From: Lewinella sp. 4G2
Lineage (GTDB): Bacteria; Bacteroidota; Bacteroidia; Chitinophagales; Saprospiraceae
DNA length: 64,000 nucleotides
Direction: 5' to 3'
NCBI RefSeq assembly: GCF_001625015.1
Contig: NZ_LVWJ02000011.1
Coordinates: 188,501-252,500 of the forward strand
In this document: piece after piece, positions 40,963 through 51,132 of the stretch
Numbering within the stretch: the first letter of the stretch is position 1
Layout of the letters: each line of letters begins with the position of its first letter
The notes under the pieces: generated by a model
Database searches by the model: none
Told to the model about the DNA's origin: nothing
Seen by the model: only the letters and a program-made list of their open reading frames with translations
Position numbers and translations under genes: made by a program

Positions 40963-42065
40963 AACGATCGACCTTTTTCAAATCCCTCGCGGCAGGTACG
41001 ATTGGATTGCCAGTGGCACTACGTCTCCTCGGGGGCAAGGTGAAAGCCCAGGGCAGCGACCAGACCGTGAGCGGGGAACAGTTCCAGTGGAAAATGGTCA
41101 CCACCTGGCCACCGGGCTTCCCTATTTTGGGTGAAGGTTGCGAGATGTTGGCGGACCTCTGCCGGGTGATGTCCGGCGGACGGCTCGACATCACCGTCTA
41201 CGGAGGGGGCGAACTCGTACCGCCCCTGGAGATCTTTGATGCCGTCCGCAATGGCGCAGCGGAGATTGGTAGCGGCGCGGCCTACTACTGGGCGGGGAAG
41301 GCGCCGGCGGCCCAATTCTTCGCGGGCTTTCCCTTTGGTTTCAACGCCCAGCAAATGAATGCCTGGCTCCTGAGTGGCGGCGGGATGGAACTCTGGCGGG
41401 AACTGTACGCTCGGTATAACCTCGTTCCCTTCGTAGGTGGCAACACTGGCGTACAAATGGGCGGCTGGTACAACCGCCGCATCGACACCGTAGAAGATTT
41501 TAAAGGGCTGAAAATGCGGATGCCCGGTCTGGGCGGCCGCGTGCTGGAACGACTGGGCGGCACGCCCGTCCTGCTGCCCGGCGGGGAACTGTACACCGGG
41601 TTAGAGCGAGGCATCATCGACGCTACCGAATGGATCGGGCCCTACCACGACACCTTCATGGGCTTCCATGAGATCGCTAAGTACTATTACTATCCTGGTT
41701 GGCACGAGCCGGGGACGGCCTTTGAGTTCTTCGTCAATAAAGACAAGTACGAAGAGTTACCGGATGACCTACGGGAGATCTTCCGCGTGGCCACGCACTA
41801 CGTAAATATGTACACCATCTCGGCCTTTGAGGCGAAGAACGCAGAAGCATTGGAAGGGCTCCAGCAAACGGAGGGGCTGAGCCTCCTACCCTTCCCGCCC
41901 GCCGTGTTGGCCAAGGCCCGGGAAGCCGCCGCGGAGGTGATCGAGGAATACGCTGCTTCTGACCCCTTCGCTGCCCGCGTCTACGCCTCCATCCAACGAT
42001 TTCAGGAACTGGCCAAACCCTGGTCCAAAATGACCGAAACGGCTTATTACAACGAGCTGAGTTAG
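40959..42065 (+). CDS. TRAP transporter solute-binding protein (DctP family)
   Basis: A 368-residue exported binding protein. The N-terminus KRSTFFKSLAAGTIGLPVALRLL is Tat-like (KR rather than RR). The DctP core is clear: WKMVTTWPPGFP, GGWYNRRIDTVEDFKGLKMRMPGLGGRVLERLGGTP, LYTGLERGIIDATEWIGPYHD and FFVNKDKYEELPDDLRE. The family arginine (KMRMP) that holds a carboxylate is present, so an organic acid ligand is likely. No membrane subunits (DctQ/DctM) are nearby; the only partner is the overlapping WD40 gene. Confidence 0.92.
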   Translation: MKRSTFFKSLAAGTIGLPVALRLLGGKVKAQGSDQTVSGEQFQWKMVTTWPPGFPILGEGCEMLADLCRVMSGGRLDITVYGGGELVPPLEIFDAVRNGAAEIGSGAAYYWAGKAPAAQFFAGFPFGFNAQQMNAWLLSGGGMELWRELYARYNLVPFVGGNTGVQMGGWYNRRIDTVEDFKGLKMRMPGLGGRVLERLGGTPVLLPGGELYTGLERGIIDATEWIGPYHDTFMGFHEIAKYYYYPGWHEPGTAFEFFVNKDKYEELPDDLREIFRVATHYVNMYTISAFEAKNAEALEGLQQTEGLSLLPFPPAVLAKAREAAAEVIEEYAASDPFAARVYASIQRFQELAKPWSKMTETAYYNELS

Positions 42066-42074
42066 AACTACTAA

Positions 42075-43229
42075 TTAGGCCACATCACCCTCCAACGTCG
42101 GCTGAGAAGCATCGGAGTTGAACAGCCCGCAGATCAAGAAGGGGACGCTGAACAGGAAGTAACTCAGGTCCACCTTACTACCGTGGAAGGCCAGGTCGAA
42201 ACCACTCTGCCAGACGTGAAAGGCGAAGTAAACCCCGACGATCAGGAACAAGAGATAGCCACTCCAAATAAAGGGACGGGCCCGGGCCGGCGGATAGGCC
42301 AGTAATCCCGTAGCCAATAGGAAGAAGCCCGCGACAAACGAATGCGGAACCAAAAAACCACCCTGCACGATGAAGGGGTTGATGACCATAAATTCTTCCG
42401 GCCAGGCGAGGTAGAACGGCAGAAAGATGAGGGCGAAAGTCACCAACGAAATGATTGCGGAGACCACTACCCTACCTACGTATAGCCGTTGCAATAAGAG
42501 TGAACCAAAGATCAACAGGTAAGCCAAACCAAAGACCGAGCGGGTGGCCAGGAGCAGACCGGTTGCCACCGCCAGTAATCCCAATTTTGGCCAATTAGCC
42601 TTGGCCTTAATTGCGTAAGCCCAGGCCGCCAACCCTAGGAGCACCAGGATCGTAAAGGTGATCACGTTGCTGCGGACAAGGATCTCCCAGTACAACCAGG
42701 CGGAGCTCCCCACCAGGAGGAGCAAGGCGTTTATCCGACGATCGTGGTCAACGCTCTTGGTCAGCCAGTGAGTTCCCGCGATGGGGCCAATTATGGCCAG
42801 CAAAACGAGCCATCCCACCTTGTAAAATGGATAAGCCAGAAAGTGATAGACAGGCATCGGCCCCGGCGGGTTCCCCCGGTGCGACTCTGCCAGGTAGGGG
42901 TAGCCACCGGCCTCCAAGGCTTCCAGGAAACTGCTGATGACGCTCCACCGGTCAACGTTCAATCCTTCCAGATCGACCCGGTAGTGGACGAAAGCAGCGG
43001 CCGCGACCCAGCCAATCGCCAACATCGACCAGAGCACGGTTGGGGAGATTCGACGAAGAAGTTTATCGTAAATCGTCGACGTGAACATTAGCGCCTGCCC
43101 TCCCGCAACAGCCAGCGCCAGCACGGGGGCGAAGCGCGTCACCCGCTGGCCGTACTTCCACACGAAGAGGAAGTTGATCGCGATCAACAGCGCGAGCACC
43201 CAGCTTTGGTGGTTTTTCGTTGCGTTCAT
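42075..43229 (-). CDS. Polytopic membrane protein, possibly GT-C-like
   Basis: About 385 residues with ten or so hydrophobic helices. A long first loop after helix 3 contains acidic and aromatic residues (VDLEGLNVDRWSVISSF...GGYPYLAESHRGNPPGPMPVYH). This recalls the first periplasmic loop of GT-C glycosyltransferases using polyprenyl-phosphate sugars, but I am not sure of the family. The frame opens with two Met codons, at 43232 and 43229. It is convergent with the TRAP gene and divergent from the cyclase gene. Confidence 0.7.
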   Translation of the reverse strand: MNATKNHQSWVLALLIAINFLFVWKYGQRVTRFAPVLALAVAGGQALMFTSTIYDKLLRRISPTVLWSMLAIGWVAAAAFVHYRVDLEGLNVDRWSVISSFLEALEAGGYPYLAESHRGNPPGPMPVYHFLAYPFYKVGWLVLLAIIGPIAGTHWLTKSVDHDRRINALLLLVGSSAWLYWEILVRSNVITFTILVLLGLAAWAYAIKAKANWPKLGLLAVATGLLLATRSVFGLAYLLIFGSLLLQRLYVGRVVVSAIISLVTFALIFLPFYLAWPEEFMVINPFIVQGGFLVPHSFVAGFFLLATGLLAYPPARARPFIWSGYLLFLIVGVYFAFHVWQSGFDLAFHGSKVDLSYFLFSVPFLICGLFNSDASQPTLEGDVA

Positions 43230-43375
43230 CATTGCGGGTGAAATAGGTCCCCCTTGCCCACAAACCTACTACGCCCGGGGGTGACTACCGGCCGGTCTGT
43301 CCGAAAACCGGTCAATTCTCTCCGCAAGTGGAACAATCAGCGTACCTAGCCGTCCGTAAGCAAAACCCCTACCCT

Positions 43376-44041
43376 ATGAGTAATTGGTACGAAGGCTGGA
43401 CGGACGTCACCTACCCCATTTTTGAAGGCATGACCGGCTGGCCCGGCCAACCCGAGACGAGTTACGACGTACTGAGCTGCATTCACTGCGGCGATACGGC
43501 CCGCGTTACCGTCGTGACGATGAGCGTCCACTCGGGCACCCACATGGATGCGCCGAGCCACTTCCTGGCGCAGGGGATCGACATCAGCCGGGCACCCATT
43601 GATTTTGGGATGGGCCCGGCACGGATTGCCCACATTGATTGTGACGGGCCCATCACGCCGGCCCATCTGGATGCTTACGTGGCTCGCACCCGTCCGTTGG
43701 AAGCCGGGGAACGCCTCATTTTACGGACGCCCAACAGCGATAAGCAATTCTGGCTGCAGGACCCATTCGATACGGAGTACCGGGGCATTGGCCCGGAGGC
43801 GGCCCACTGGATTGCGGAGCGGAAACTCAAAATGGTGGGGGTGGATTATCTCTCCGTCGGGCCGTTCCACCAGGGGAACCCGCAGACCCACCGAGCCTTG
43901 ATGACTGCCGGGGTGTGGATCGTGGAAGGGATTGACCTACGCAAGGTGGCCGAAGGGGACTACGACCTCATCTGCCTGCCCCTCAAATTGGTGGGTTGTG
44001 ATGGCTCTCCCGTGCGGGTCCTAATTCGGCAAACGGCCTAG
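43376..44041 (+). CDS. Cyclase / kynurenine formamidase-like hydrolase
   Basis: About 221 residues. The metal-binding signature HSGTHMDAPSHF (HxGTHxDxPxHF) is intact, followed by VGVDYLSVGPF and HRALMTAGVWIVEGIDL. The family includes kynurenine formamidase and other metal-dependent amide or lactone hydrolases. No tryptophan-catabolism gene is adjacent, so the substrate is open. I use ATG 43376 (MSNWYEGWTD); an in-frame GTG at 43328 would add 16 residues. Confidence 0.88.
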   Translation: MSNWYEGWTDVTYPIFEGMTGWPGQPETSYDVLSCIHCGDTARVTVVTMSVHSGTHMDAPSHFLAQGIDISRAPIDFGMGPARIAHIDCDGPITPAHLDAYVARTRPLEAGERLILRTPNSDKQFWLQDPFDTEYRGIGPEAAHWIAERKLKMVGVDYLSVGPFHQGNPQTHRALMTAGVWIVEGIDLRKVAEGDYDLICLPLKLVGCDGSPVRVLIRQTA

Positions 44042-44144
44042 CCCTCCCTTCGCTACCGCGGCGCGGACAAACTAGGGATTAGACGCAACGCCAAGCCCCA
44101 AAAGGCGTTAACTTCGTGAATACCCCATCGCGATCGTTCTCCCT

Positions 44145-47100
44145 ATGCTACGCACCGTCCTTTTTGTTTCCGCCCTCTTGTTTTCCTTCCTCGCTTCCGC
44201 CCAGATGACGCTGGCGGACGGCGCAGTGCGCTATGGCCACGAGTGGATCGATTACGACGCGACCTATCTGCGGGTAAGCGTCGCCGAGGATGGCGTTTAC
44301 CGCCTGAGCCCGGAGGATTTGCGCGCGGCCGGATTCGACTTCGCAGCGGTGGGCAATACCGACTGGAAATTGGAGCACGACGGTGCCGTCGTCCCGGTCC
44401 TGGTTGATCGGGATGGTCTACTGTTTTATGGGGAGAAGAACCGCGGAGAGCTCGACCGCTTCCTGTTCCGGGACGCCGAAAACATGCAGCTTAACGGTCG
44501 CCACAGCATGCATAACGATACGGCGGTTTACTACCTCAGCACGGGGAAGGATGGCCTTTTTTATTCCGACTACGCGCCGACCGGTTCCGCCACGCCACTC
44601 AACCAAATCACGCGGGAGGCCGAGGTAGTTTTTGGGGATCACCACTCCAAGCTCTTCACGCGTACCAGTGACGGCACGAGCCTTTACTACTCTCACTACG
44701 AATTGGCGGAAGGCTTTGGCTTGCGGTCCAATAACGATTTACTTTCCACCAACAATCAGAATCAGACGGTCTTCGATATTCCACTCCCCGGCTCGCTGGG
44801 TGGGGCGGCTACGCTAGAGATGCGCTTTGGTCTGGCGTTCGACGAGCACCGGCAGGCGGTGTCCGTAGACGGGCAGTTGCTGACGACCGTCACGGGTAAC
44901 CGTTGGAGTGTGGAACAGATAGGTCTTCCGTTTACGGCGGGCGCTGACGAGGCGTCCGTATTGCTGGAAGGCTCGGCTTCTGACCGTGACAAGGCCAACG
45001 TCGCCTGGGCGCGCGTCACTTACCCGGCGGAATTATCCGGAACCGATCTGGCCCATTTCCTGGCACCTGCGTCCGCGCAAAATCAGTCACTCACGCTGCG
45101 CAATTTGGGCGCTGGCGCGGGTGCGATGTACGTACTGGACGCGGACCGGATGGTGAGCATCAGTGGTACCCCCGACGGTGATGGAACGAACTTCGAACTA
45201 CCGGGCCGCCCGAACGGAGCGAAGTACCATCTCGTAACGGGGAATACGGCCCTACGACCTGCCGGTATCACCGCCATGAATTTCAGCCCCCTGGTGGCTG
45301 ACAACTCCAGTGTCGACTACTTACTCGTTACCTCCGAACGACTCGCAGGTGCCGAGTTGGATGCGATGGCCAACTACCGGCGCAGCCCCGCCGGCGGTGG
45401 CTACAACGTTCAAGTCGTGACAGTGGAGGAGTTGTACGAACAGTTCAGCTACGGCGTGCGTCGCCATCCCCTCGCCATCCGCAATTTCGTAGCTGCCGTA
45501 GGGGAAGCGAGCCCTACCCTTCGCTACCTCTTCCTGGTCGGCAAAGGGCGGGAATTCAATGCGTTGCGTACCGCCGACCAACTCGCTGCGGCGCGAGAAA
45601 CTTTCTTCCTGCCCTCCTTCGGACTCCCCGCTTCGGATAATCTGCTAACGGCACCGGTAGATGGTGTTACCCCCGCCGTTGCGACCGGCAGATTGGCGGC
45701 GATCAACCGGCAAGAATTAAGTATTTACCTCACCAAACTGCGCGATGTGGAATCGCAGGTTAACCTCGGTGGCCAGACCCTGGAGGACCGCGACTGGATG
45801 AAACAGTTCATACACCTCGGTGGCGGTGGCGTAATTGGAGAACAGAATAGTATCCGCACCCGCCTGGGCATTTTAGAACGCACGATCGAAAATTCAGACC
45901 TGGGTGGCAACGTGACCGGTTTTTTCAAAACGAGCACGGACGTGCTGGAAACCAGCCAGCAAGACGCCATCTTCAACCGGATCAATGCCGGCGCTGGAGT
46001 GATCACCTTCTACGGTCACTCCTCTACTTCTGGATTCGACTTTAGCATCGATGACCCGGCGAACTACAATAATAAGGGGCGCTACCCTTACATGCTGAGC
46101 CTTGGCTGCTACAGTGGGGACGCCTTCGGGCAAGCGCGGTCCATCAGTGAGAAATTTATCTTCTTACCCAACAAGGGTGCTATTACTTTCGCGGCGTCCA
46201 AAGGAATTGGGTACATCTCCGCACTCGGCACCTGGGCTAATAATCTGTATGACCTGACCGGTAACGAACTCTACGGACAGGGCGTGGGCGACGTGATGAA
46301 AGCCAATATCGCGCACTTTGCCGAGACGAATAACTTCACCGTTCGCCTCCTCACCGAGCAGTTTGCGCTGAGTGGGGACCCCGCCTATCGCATCCACCCC
46401 CGCCCGGGTCCGGACGTAGTGGTGGACGCACGTAGCGTGCAATTTATGCCGGACGTCGTTCCGGCCCAGAACCCAACCTTTGAGGTTTCATTCCGGGTGG
46501 TCAACATTGGCTCGGAGGGCGGCCGGGACAGCATCACTGTCCGCTTTAATCAGGAATTACCAAATCGCGAAATCCGTACCGTTGGAACGCTGCGGATGCT
46601 GACACCCCGTTACGACGAAGAGGTAACGGTGACGTTGCCCAACGTGGGTTTAGAAGCCGTAGGGCAGAACCGCTTCTTCATCAGTCTCGATAGCGAGTTC
46701 GACCTGGCGGAAGCCCCCGCCCCAGCCGCGGAAAACAATAACAATCTGGTTTCGGGTGGTCGTGACGGCATCCCGCTGACCTTCATTGCGAATACCGCAA
46801 AAGTGGCCTTCCCGCCACAATTTGCCGTCGTTACCGGCGATGTTGAGTTGGTCTCCAGCACCACCGATGCCCTGGCGGAAGAGCGGGAATACCTGCTGCA
46901 GGTGAGTAGATCAAAAGACTTTTCCGACCTCCTCGTTGATGATCGCATTACGAGTCCCGGCGGGGTAATCCGCCAACCGCTCAGTCTGTCGATGACGGAT
47001 AGCACCACCTATTTCTGGCGGATCAGCCCCGACAGTATTTTCACGGAGGGCGCCGGGTACATCTGGAGCGAAAGTTCCTTCACCTGGCTGGCGGGTGATC

Positions 47101-49130
47101 CCACATCTAAACCCTACTGGGCGCAGCAGCACCCGGGGCAGTTGATTGAGGGGAAATTTGAGAATATTAAGGCGGACGCGAGTTCTCGGGAGTGGGGTTT
47201 TGCGCGAAATGCGACGGACATCCGGGTTTTCAATGGCATCTACGAGGACCGGTTTTTCCCCCGGTTCATGCGTAATCAGCAGCGCCTGGCCTCTCCCTTC
47301 AGATGGGAAGAACGCTCCGGCATCTCCGTCCTGGTGATGGATAGCCTGAATAATAAATGGAGCACCAATCCTGGCGCCGGCGAATACAATACCCGTGCCC
47401 GGGTGGCGGATACCTGGAACTTCAATACCCGCACGGAAGCCGGTCGTGCGGGCCTGATCGACTTCATCCAAAACGGTATCCCGGAAGGAAAGTACGTCTT
47501 CGTCTGGAGCCTGCAGCGTGGCAACACCCTCAATTACTACAATGATGGATGGGTGGACGACGAGGCAACGCTCGGTACGACCATCTTCGACGTCCTGGAA
47601 GCAGAAGGCGCCCTGGAGATCAAACGGCTGACCACCGTCGGCTCGGTGCCCTACGCGCTCGCCTTTCAGAAAGGATTGGGCCTGATGGGTGAGGTGATGG
47701 CCGAGGAGATCACCGACGAAATTGAGTTACGGGTGACCGTCTTCGCGAATTGGGACGAAGGCGTCTGGTCGTCAGCCACCGCCGGGCCGGCAAAGGAATG
47801 GCGCTCAGCTAACCTTGACCTTCACGCGGCCGGTCTCGAACCAGCCGATAGCGCGGTAGTTTCCGTCATTGGGGAGGACGCCACTGGTAACCTGACGCCA
47901 CTAAAGACCATACCCCACCTTTTCCTGGATAATGGACAGTTAGATATCGACCTCAGCGACATTGACGCCCGGACTTACCCCCGGCTTAATTTTGACGTGA
48001 AATTACTGGACGAAGAGAACCGGACCGTGCCCTCGGTCAACACCTTCTACCTGGATTACGCGGGCGTGGGCGACGTCGCGGTAGCTCCGAAGGCTACGTT
48101 CGTGACGCCCGATTCCCTTGAACGCGGCCAGCCGGCACTAGTGAGCGTCGGTTACGAGAATGTATCCGACGTAGCGATGGACAGCCTGTTGGTTTCACTT
48201 CGGCTGATTGACGCGCAGAACAATGTAACCACTACGGTGAAACGCCAGCCTCCCCTGGCTGGGATGGCAAGCGGACGGGTCGATTTCAACGTCCCAACGG
48301 AAGCCATCACTTCCAACGTACGCTACGAGGTGGTAGTCAACCCGGAGCGGGACCAGCCGGAAGATATTCTCTTTAACAACGTGCTGAATTCCGGCTTCAA
48401 AATTGGTCGCGACGCGGTTGCCCCCGTCCTGACCGTCCTTTTCGACGGCCAACGGATTAACGACGGCGCTCTCGTGAGTGGGTTGCCCGAGATCCGCATT
48501 CAGTTGCGGGATGATAATCGATTCCTCCGCCTGAACGATACGGCGGCGTATCAGATTCGACTTACTTCTCCCGACGGGAGCCGGGAAACCATTGCGCTGA
48601 GTGACAGCCGGGTGGAGTTCCTCCCCTCCTCCGATGAAGAGAACGAAGCGGAGATCTTCTTCCGCCCCGAACTACTGCAGGATGGCGAATACGAACTGGA
48701 AGTCAACGGCCGCGACCGCAGCGATAATAGCTCGGGGAAACTGAACTACCGGCGGACCTTTGAGGTCATCAACGAGATGCGTATCGGAAACGTACTGGCC
48801 TACCCGAACCCATTCACCACCCAGACCCGCTTCGTGTATACCCTTACCGGAAATGACTTGCCGAGCACCTTCCGAATTCAGATTATGACCGTAAGTGGGC
48901 GAGTTGTTCGGGACATCGATCTGTTGGCCACCGAGACCCTCAAGGTCGGCACCCACCGCACGGATTTTGCCTGGGATGGCACGGACGAATACGGTGATCT
49001 ACTGGCTAATGGCGTATACCTGTACCGGGTCATTAGCGGTGACACCTCCGGTGGAATGCTCAAGAAGCAGGATACGAATACGGACCAGTACTTTGAACGC
49101 GGCCTGGGGAAGGTCGTCATTCTACGCTAG
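44145..49130 (+). CDS. porU2: Giant C25 (gingipain-family) protein, PorU2-like
   Basis: 1661 residues. Signal peptide (VLFVSALLFSFLASAQ), a long beta-rich N-terminal region, then the C25 caspase-fold peptidase domain at about 385-755 with the His-Cys dyad H625 (ITFYGHSSTSGFDF) and C655 (MLSLGCYSGDAFG). Long Ig-like and beta-sandwich parts follow, and the end (GNVLAYPNPFTTQTRFVYTLTG...DEYGDLLANGVYLYRV) resembles a FlgD-Ig/T9SS-type C-terminal fold. PorU-type C25 proteins are the T9SS sortases that remove the sorting domain and attach cargo to lipopolysaccharide. The large size fits proteins called PorU2. The T9SS cargo at 14792 is a potential client. Confidence 0.82.
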   Translation: MLRTVLFVSALLFSFLASAQMTLADGAVRYGHEWIDYDATYLRVSVAEDGVYRLSPEDLRAAGFDFAAVGNTDWKLEHDGAVVPVLVDRDGLLFYGEKNRGELDRFLFRDAENMQLNGRHSMHNDTAVYYLSTGKDGLFYSDYAPTGSATPLNQITREAEVVFGDHHSKLFTRTSDGTSLYYSHYELAEGFGLRSNNDLLSTNNQNQTVFDIPLPGSLGGAATLEMRFGLAFDEHRQAVSVDGQLLTTVTGNRWSVEQIGLPFTAGADEASVLLEGSASDRDKANVAWARVTYPAELSGTDLAHFLAPASAQNQSLTLRNLGAGAGAMYVLDADRMVSISGTPDGDGTNFELPGRPNGAKYHLVTGNTALRPAGITAMNFSPLVADNSSVDYLLVTSERLAGAELDAMANYRRSPAGGGYNVQVVTVEELYEQFSYGVRRHPLAIRNFVAAVGEASPTLRYLFLVGKGREFNALRTADQLAAARETFFLPSFGLPASDNLLTAPVDGVTPAVATGRLAAINRQELSIYLTKLRDVESQVNLGGQTLEDRDWMKQFIHLGGGGVIGEQNSIRTRLGILERTIENSDLGGNVTGFFKTSTDVLETSQQDAIFNRINAGAGVITFYGHSSTSGFDFSIDDPANYNNKGRYPYMLSLGCYSGDAFGQARSISEKFIFLPNKGAITFAASKGIGYISALGTWANNLYDLTGNELYGQGVGDVMKANIAHFAETNNFTVRLLTEQFALSGDPAYRIHPRPGPDVVVDARSVQFMPDVVPAQNPTFEVSFRVVNIGSEGGRDSITVRFNQELPNREIRTVGTLRMLTPRYDEEVTVTLPNVGLEAVGQNRFFISLDSEFDLAEAPAPAAENNNNLVSGGRDGIPLTFIANTAKVAFPPQFAVVTGDVELVSSTTDALAEEREYLLQVSRSKDFSDLLVDDRITSPGGVIRQPLSLSMTDSTTYFWRISPDSIFTEGAGYIWSESSFTWLAGDPTSKPYWAQQHPGQLIEGKFENIKADASSREWGFARNATDIRVFNGIYEDRFFPRFMRNQQRLASPFRWEERSGISVLVMDSLNNKWSTNPGAGEYNTRARVADTWNFNTRTEAGRAGLIDFIQNGIPEGKYVFVWSLQRGNTLNYYNDGWVDDEATLGTTIFDVLEAEGALEIKRLTTVGSVPYALAFQKGLGLMGEVMAEEITDEIELRVTVFANWDEGVWSSATAGPAKEWRSANLDLHAAGLEPADSAVVSVIGEDATGNLTPLKTIPHLFLDNGQLDIDLSDIDARTYPRLNFDVKLLDEENRTVPSVNTFYLDYAGVGDVAVAPKATFVTPDSLERGQPALVSVGYENVSDVAMDSLLVSLRLIDAQNNVTTTVKRQPPLAGMASGRVDFNVPTEAITSNVRYEVVVNPERDQPEDILFNNVLNSGFKIGRDAVAPVLTVLFDGQRINDGALVSGLPEIRIQLRDDNRFLRLNDTAAYQIRLTSPDGSRETIALSDSRVEFLPSSDEENEAEIFFRPELLQDGEYELEVNGRDRSDNSSGKLNYRRTFEVINEMRIGNVLAYPNPFTTQTRFVYTLTGNDLPSTFRIQIMTVSGRVVRDIDLLATETLKVGTHRTDFAWDGTDEYGDLLANGVYLYRVISGDTSGGMLKKQDTNTDQYFERGLGKVVILR

Positions 49131-49169
49131 TGGTTTGAGGGTTTGCCTCAGCTGATTTGACTTTCGAGA

Positions 49170-50147
49170 TCAGAAACGATCAACGTCGTAGCCCAGCTTC
49201 TTTAGGTCCCTATCGATTAACTTCTCCAGTACTTGGTTAGAGTGGCCATACCGGCCCTCACAGTATATCTCTACCTTATTTCTGAGTGCTTCCAGAAGAC
49301 GTTTATTCAAGGAATCAGGTATTAATTTGGATATGCAGCCGATAGTCCATTTTCCCAGCCGGCGGGTCAGGCGATTACTGAGAGGAGAGTAACTGTTCAG
49401 CGAACTTGAATGGTTGAGCCAGTTTAGCCACCGGAAATGGTAGGCAGTGTAGTGATTTGCCTTGGCATTAATTTTGGCCGTTAGGTCAAGCTGGTCCTTG
49501 GCAATGGGAAACCCGATGAAGGAAGACAGGTCGTTCAAAAAACCCTCCTTGTTATCCCTGAAGTCCTCGTAAGTGAGGACTAGTACTTTTTCTGCGCCGA
49601 ATCGTTCCTGGTAATCCGTAACCAGGAGATGATACTTTAAGCGTTCTGGGTTGAAACCCGACCGTTCTCCATCGTCGGTAAACCGCAGGTATTTGGTAAG
49701 GCTGTGCGTACCACCCGCGGTCAAGTATTCAAAGTAGTTGGAGAGGATCCAATCTTGTTGCCTACGAATGACGATCAGTACCTGAGCATTTGGGAATGCC
49801 CGGTGTAAGCGGCGGGCGATTGAACGCGTATCCTCACCTCCGGAATTGGGCCCTCCGCTAAGGCGTTCCCAGGATAATAATTCTACCGGGTACAGTACTG
49901 GATTGGACCTTTCGATCTCACCATAATGCCTTGTGATCTCTTCCGTGTTATCATCGTAGGGGCTGAGTACATAACCTTCATCGTTCAGGATGAAATTCCA
50001 GGCGAGCGTGCTGGAGCCGCGCGGGTTCTTGGAGAGCGGAGCAAATGGGGCCCGCCCCCGAATAAATAGCTGTTGTTGTAACCAAGAGCTACCCGTCTTG
50101 TGATACCCGATGTGGATCAGCGTTCTGGGACTCCTGGATAATTTCAT
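49170..50147 (-). CDS. Sulfotransferase
   Basis: A 325-residue cytoplasmic enzyme. The PAPS 5'-phosphosulfate loop is LIHIGYHKTGSSWLQQQLF and the 3'-phosphate region VLIVIRRQQDWILSNYFEY. It would transfer sulfate from PAPS to a carbohydrate. The DNA looks more A/T-rich than the neighbouring genes, hinting at different ancestry. Divergent from the glycosyltransferase gene at 50218 with ~70 bp between, and 39 bp after the end of the convergent C25 gene. Confidence 0.87.
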   Translation of the reverse strand: MKLSRSPRTLIHIGYHKTGSSWLQQQLFIRGRAPFAPLSKNPRGSSTLAWNFILNDEGYVLSPYDDNTEEITRHYGEIERSNPVLYPVELLSWERLSGGPNSGGEDTRSIARRLHRAFPNAQVLIVIRRQQDWILSNYFEYLTAGGTHSLTKYLRFTDDGERSGFNPERLKYHLLVTDYQERFGAEKVLVLTYEDFRDNKEGFLNDLSSFIGFPIAKDQLDLTAKINAKANHYTAYHFRWLNWLNHSSSLNSYSPLSNRLTRRLGKWTIGCISKLIPDSLNKRLLEALRNKVEIYCEGRYGHSNQVLEKLIDRDLKKLGYDVDRF

Positions 50148-50154
50148 AGTTTTG
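50147..50154 (+). promoter_or_regulatory. Candidate -7 element (TAGTTTTG)
   Basis: A TAnnTTTG match 64 bp upstream of the ATG at 50218, in A/T-rich DNA, so chance is possible. Confidence 0.35.
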
Positions 50155-50217
50155 GAAAGTTATTGCAACGCCTATTCGAGTAAGCCCGCAGTAAAGACAA
50201 CGCAAGTTAGCAAAGCA

Positions 50218-51132
50218 ATGACGCACGATATATCTAGGGTTACCGTAGCCGTCTGCACTTACCGTCGTCCTGAATTTTTAGCTAAATGCCTGGCCTCAAT
50301 GAAGCATCAGTGCGATGCGGCGGGCCACGTATTGCTTGTCGTCGATAATGCCAATGACCCCGCGACCAGGGCCGTAGCGGAGCAGTTTGCCCGTGAGTAC
50401 GTAATTGAAGAGCGGACGGGCCTCAGCCACGCACGCAACCGAGCGCTGGATGAAGTCCAGACGGAGTGGATCCTGTACTTTGATGATGATGGCATCGCCC
50501 ACCCAGATCTGTTAGCAAATTTGAGCGACGCCATCACCTGCCACCCCGAAGCAGTTGCCATTGGGGGTTGGTTTGATCACATCCTACCCGATTCCACACC
50601 GGACTGGGTGAAGCACTACTACCGAACACCCCTCAAACCTTCACCGGCGGGGTCGTTCACCAAACTTGCGGAAGGGGAGTACCTATTTGGTGGCATCATG
50701 GCGTTTCGGGTATCCGCCCTACGGGCAGTCGGTGGCTTTGATCCGGCGCTCGGGATGTCCGGGAGGAAAGTGGGATACGGAGAAGACGATGGCATCCAGG
50801 ACCAGCTACGCAAGGCTGGTTACGACATCCACTACGAGCCCAAAATGGGGATGGACCATCATGTTCAACAACATAAGCAAACGATAGAAGACCGGATAAA
50901 CATGGCAAGGGCCCACGGTTATTCATCCGGCTACCTGATGGAAAGTAGAAAAAGCCTGTTCTGGCTCCTCAGGATGTACGTAAGAATTGCCTGTTTTACC
51001 TTACCCTACGATCTGGCGAGAATAGTTTTCCGCCCCAACTTTAAATGGCAGAACGCGATAGTCTCGGTTGCCTCCAAATTAGCCCACGCATTCGGCGTTT
51101 ACCGTGGGAGCAATCGGGATCAGCGAAAATGA
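50218..51132 (+). CDS. Family 2 glycosyltransferase
   Basis: About 304 residues of GT-A fold. VTVAVCTYRRPEFLAKCL opens the nucleotide-sugar site, and YFDDDGIAHPDLL is the DxD metal motif. LSHARNRALDE and the late VGYGEDDGIQDQLRKAG (ED acidic motif) are typical. It would add a sugar to an exported polysaccharide or lipid-linked glycan. The start is ATG 50218 (MTHDISRVT); the frame upstream to 50110 overlaps the divergent sulfotransferase. The last 13 bases overlap the convergent glycosyltransferase gene tail to tail. Confidence 0.9.
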   Translation: MTHDISRVTVAVCTYRRPEFLAKCLASMKHQCDAAGHVLLVVDNANDPATRAVAEQFAREYVIEERTGLSHARNRALDEVQTEWILYFDDDGIAHPDLLANLSDAITCHPEAVAIGGWFDHILPDSTPDWVKHYYRTPLKPSPAGSFTKLAEGEYLFGGIMAFRVSALRAVGGFDPALGMSGRKVGYGEDDGIQDQLRKAGYDIHYEPKMGMDHHVQQHKQTIEDRINMARAHGYSSGYLMESRKSLFWLLRMYVRIACFTLPYDLARIVFRPNFKWQNAIVSVASKLAHAFGVYRGSNRDQRK

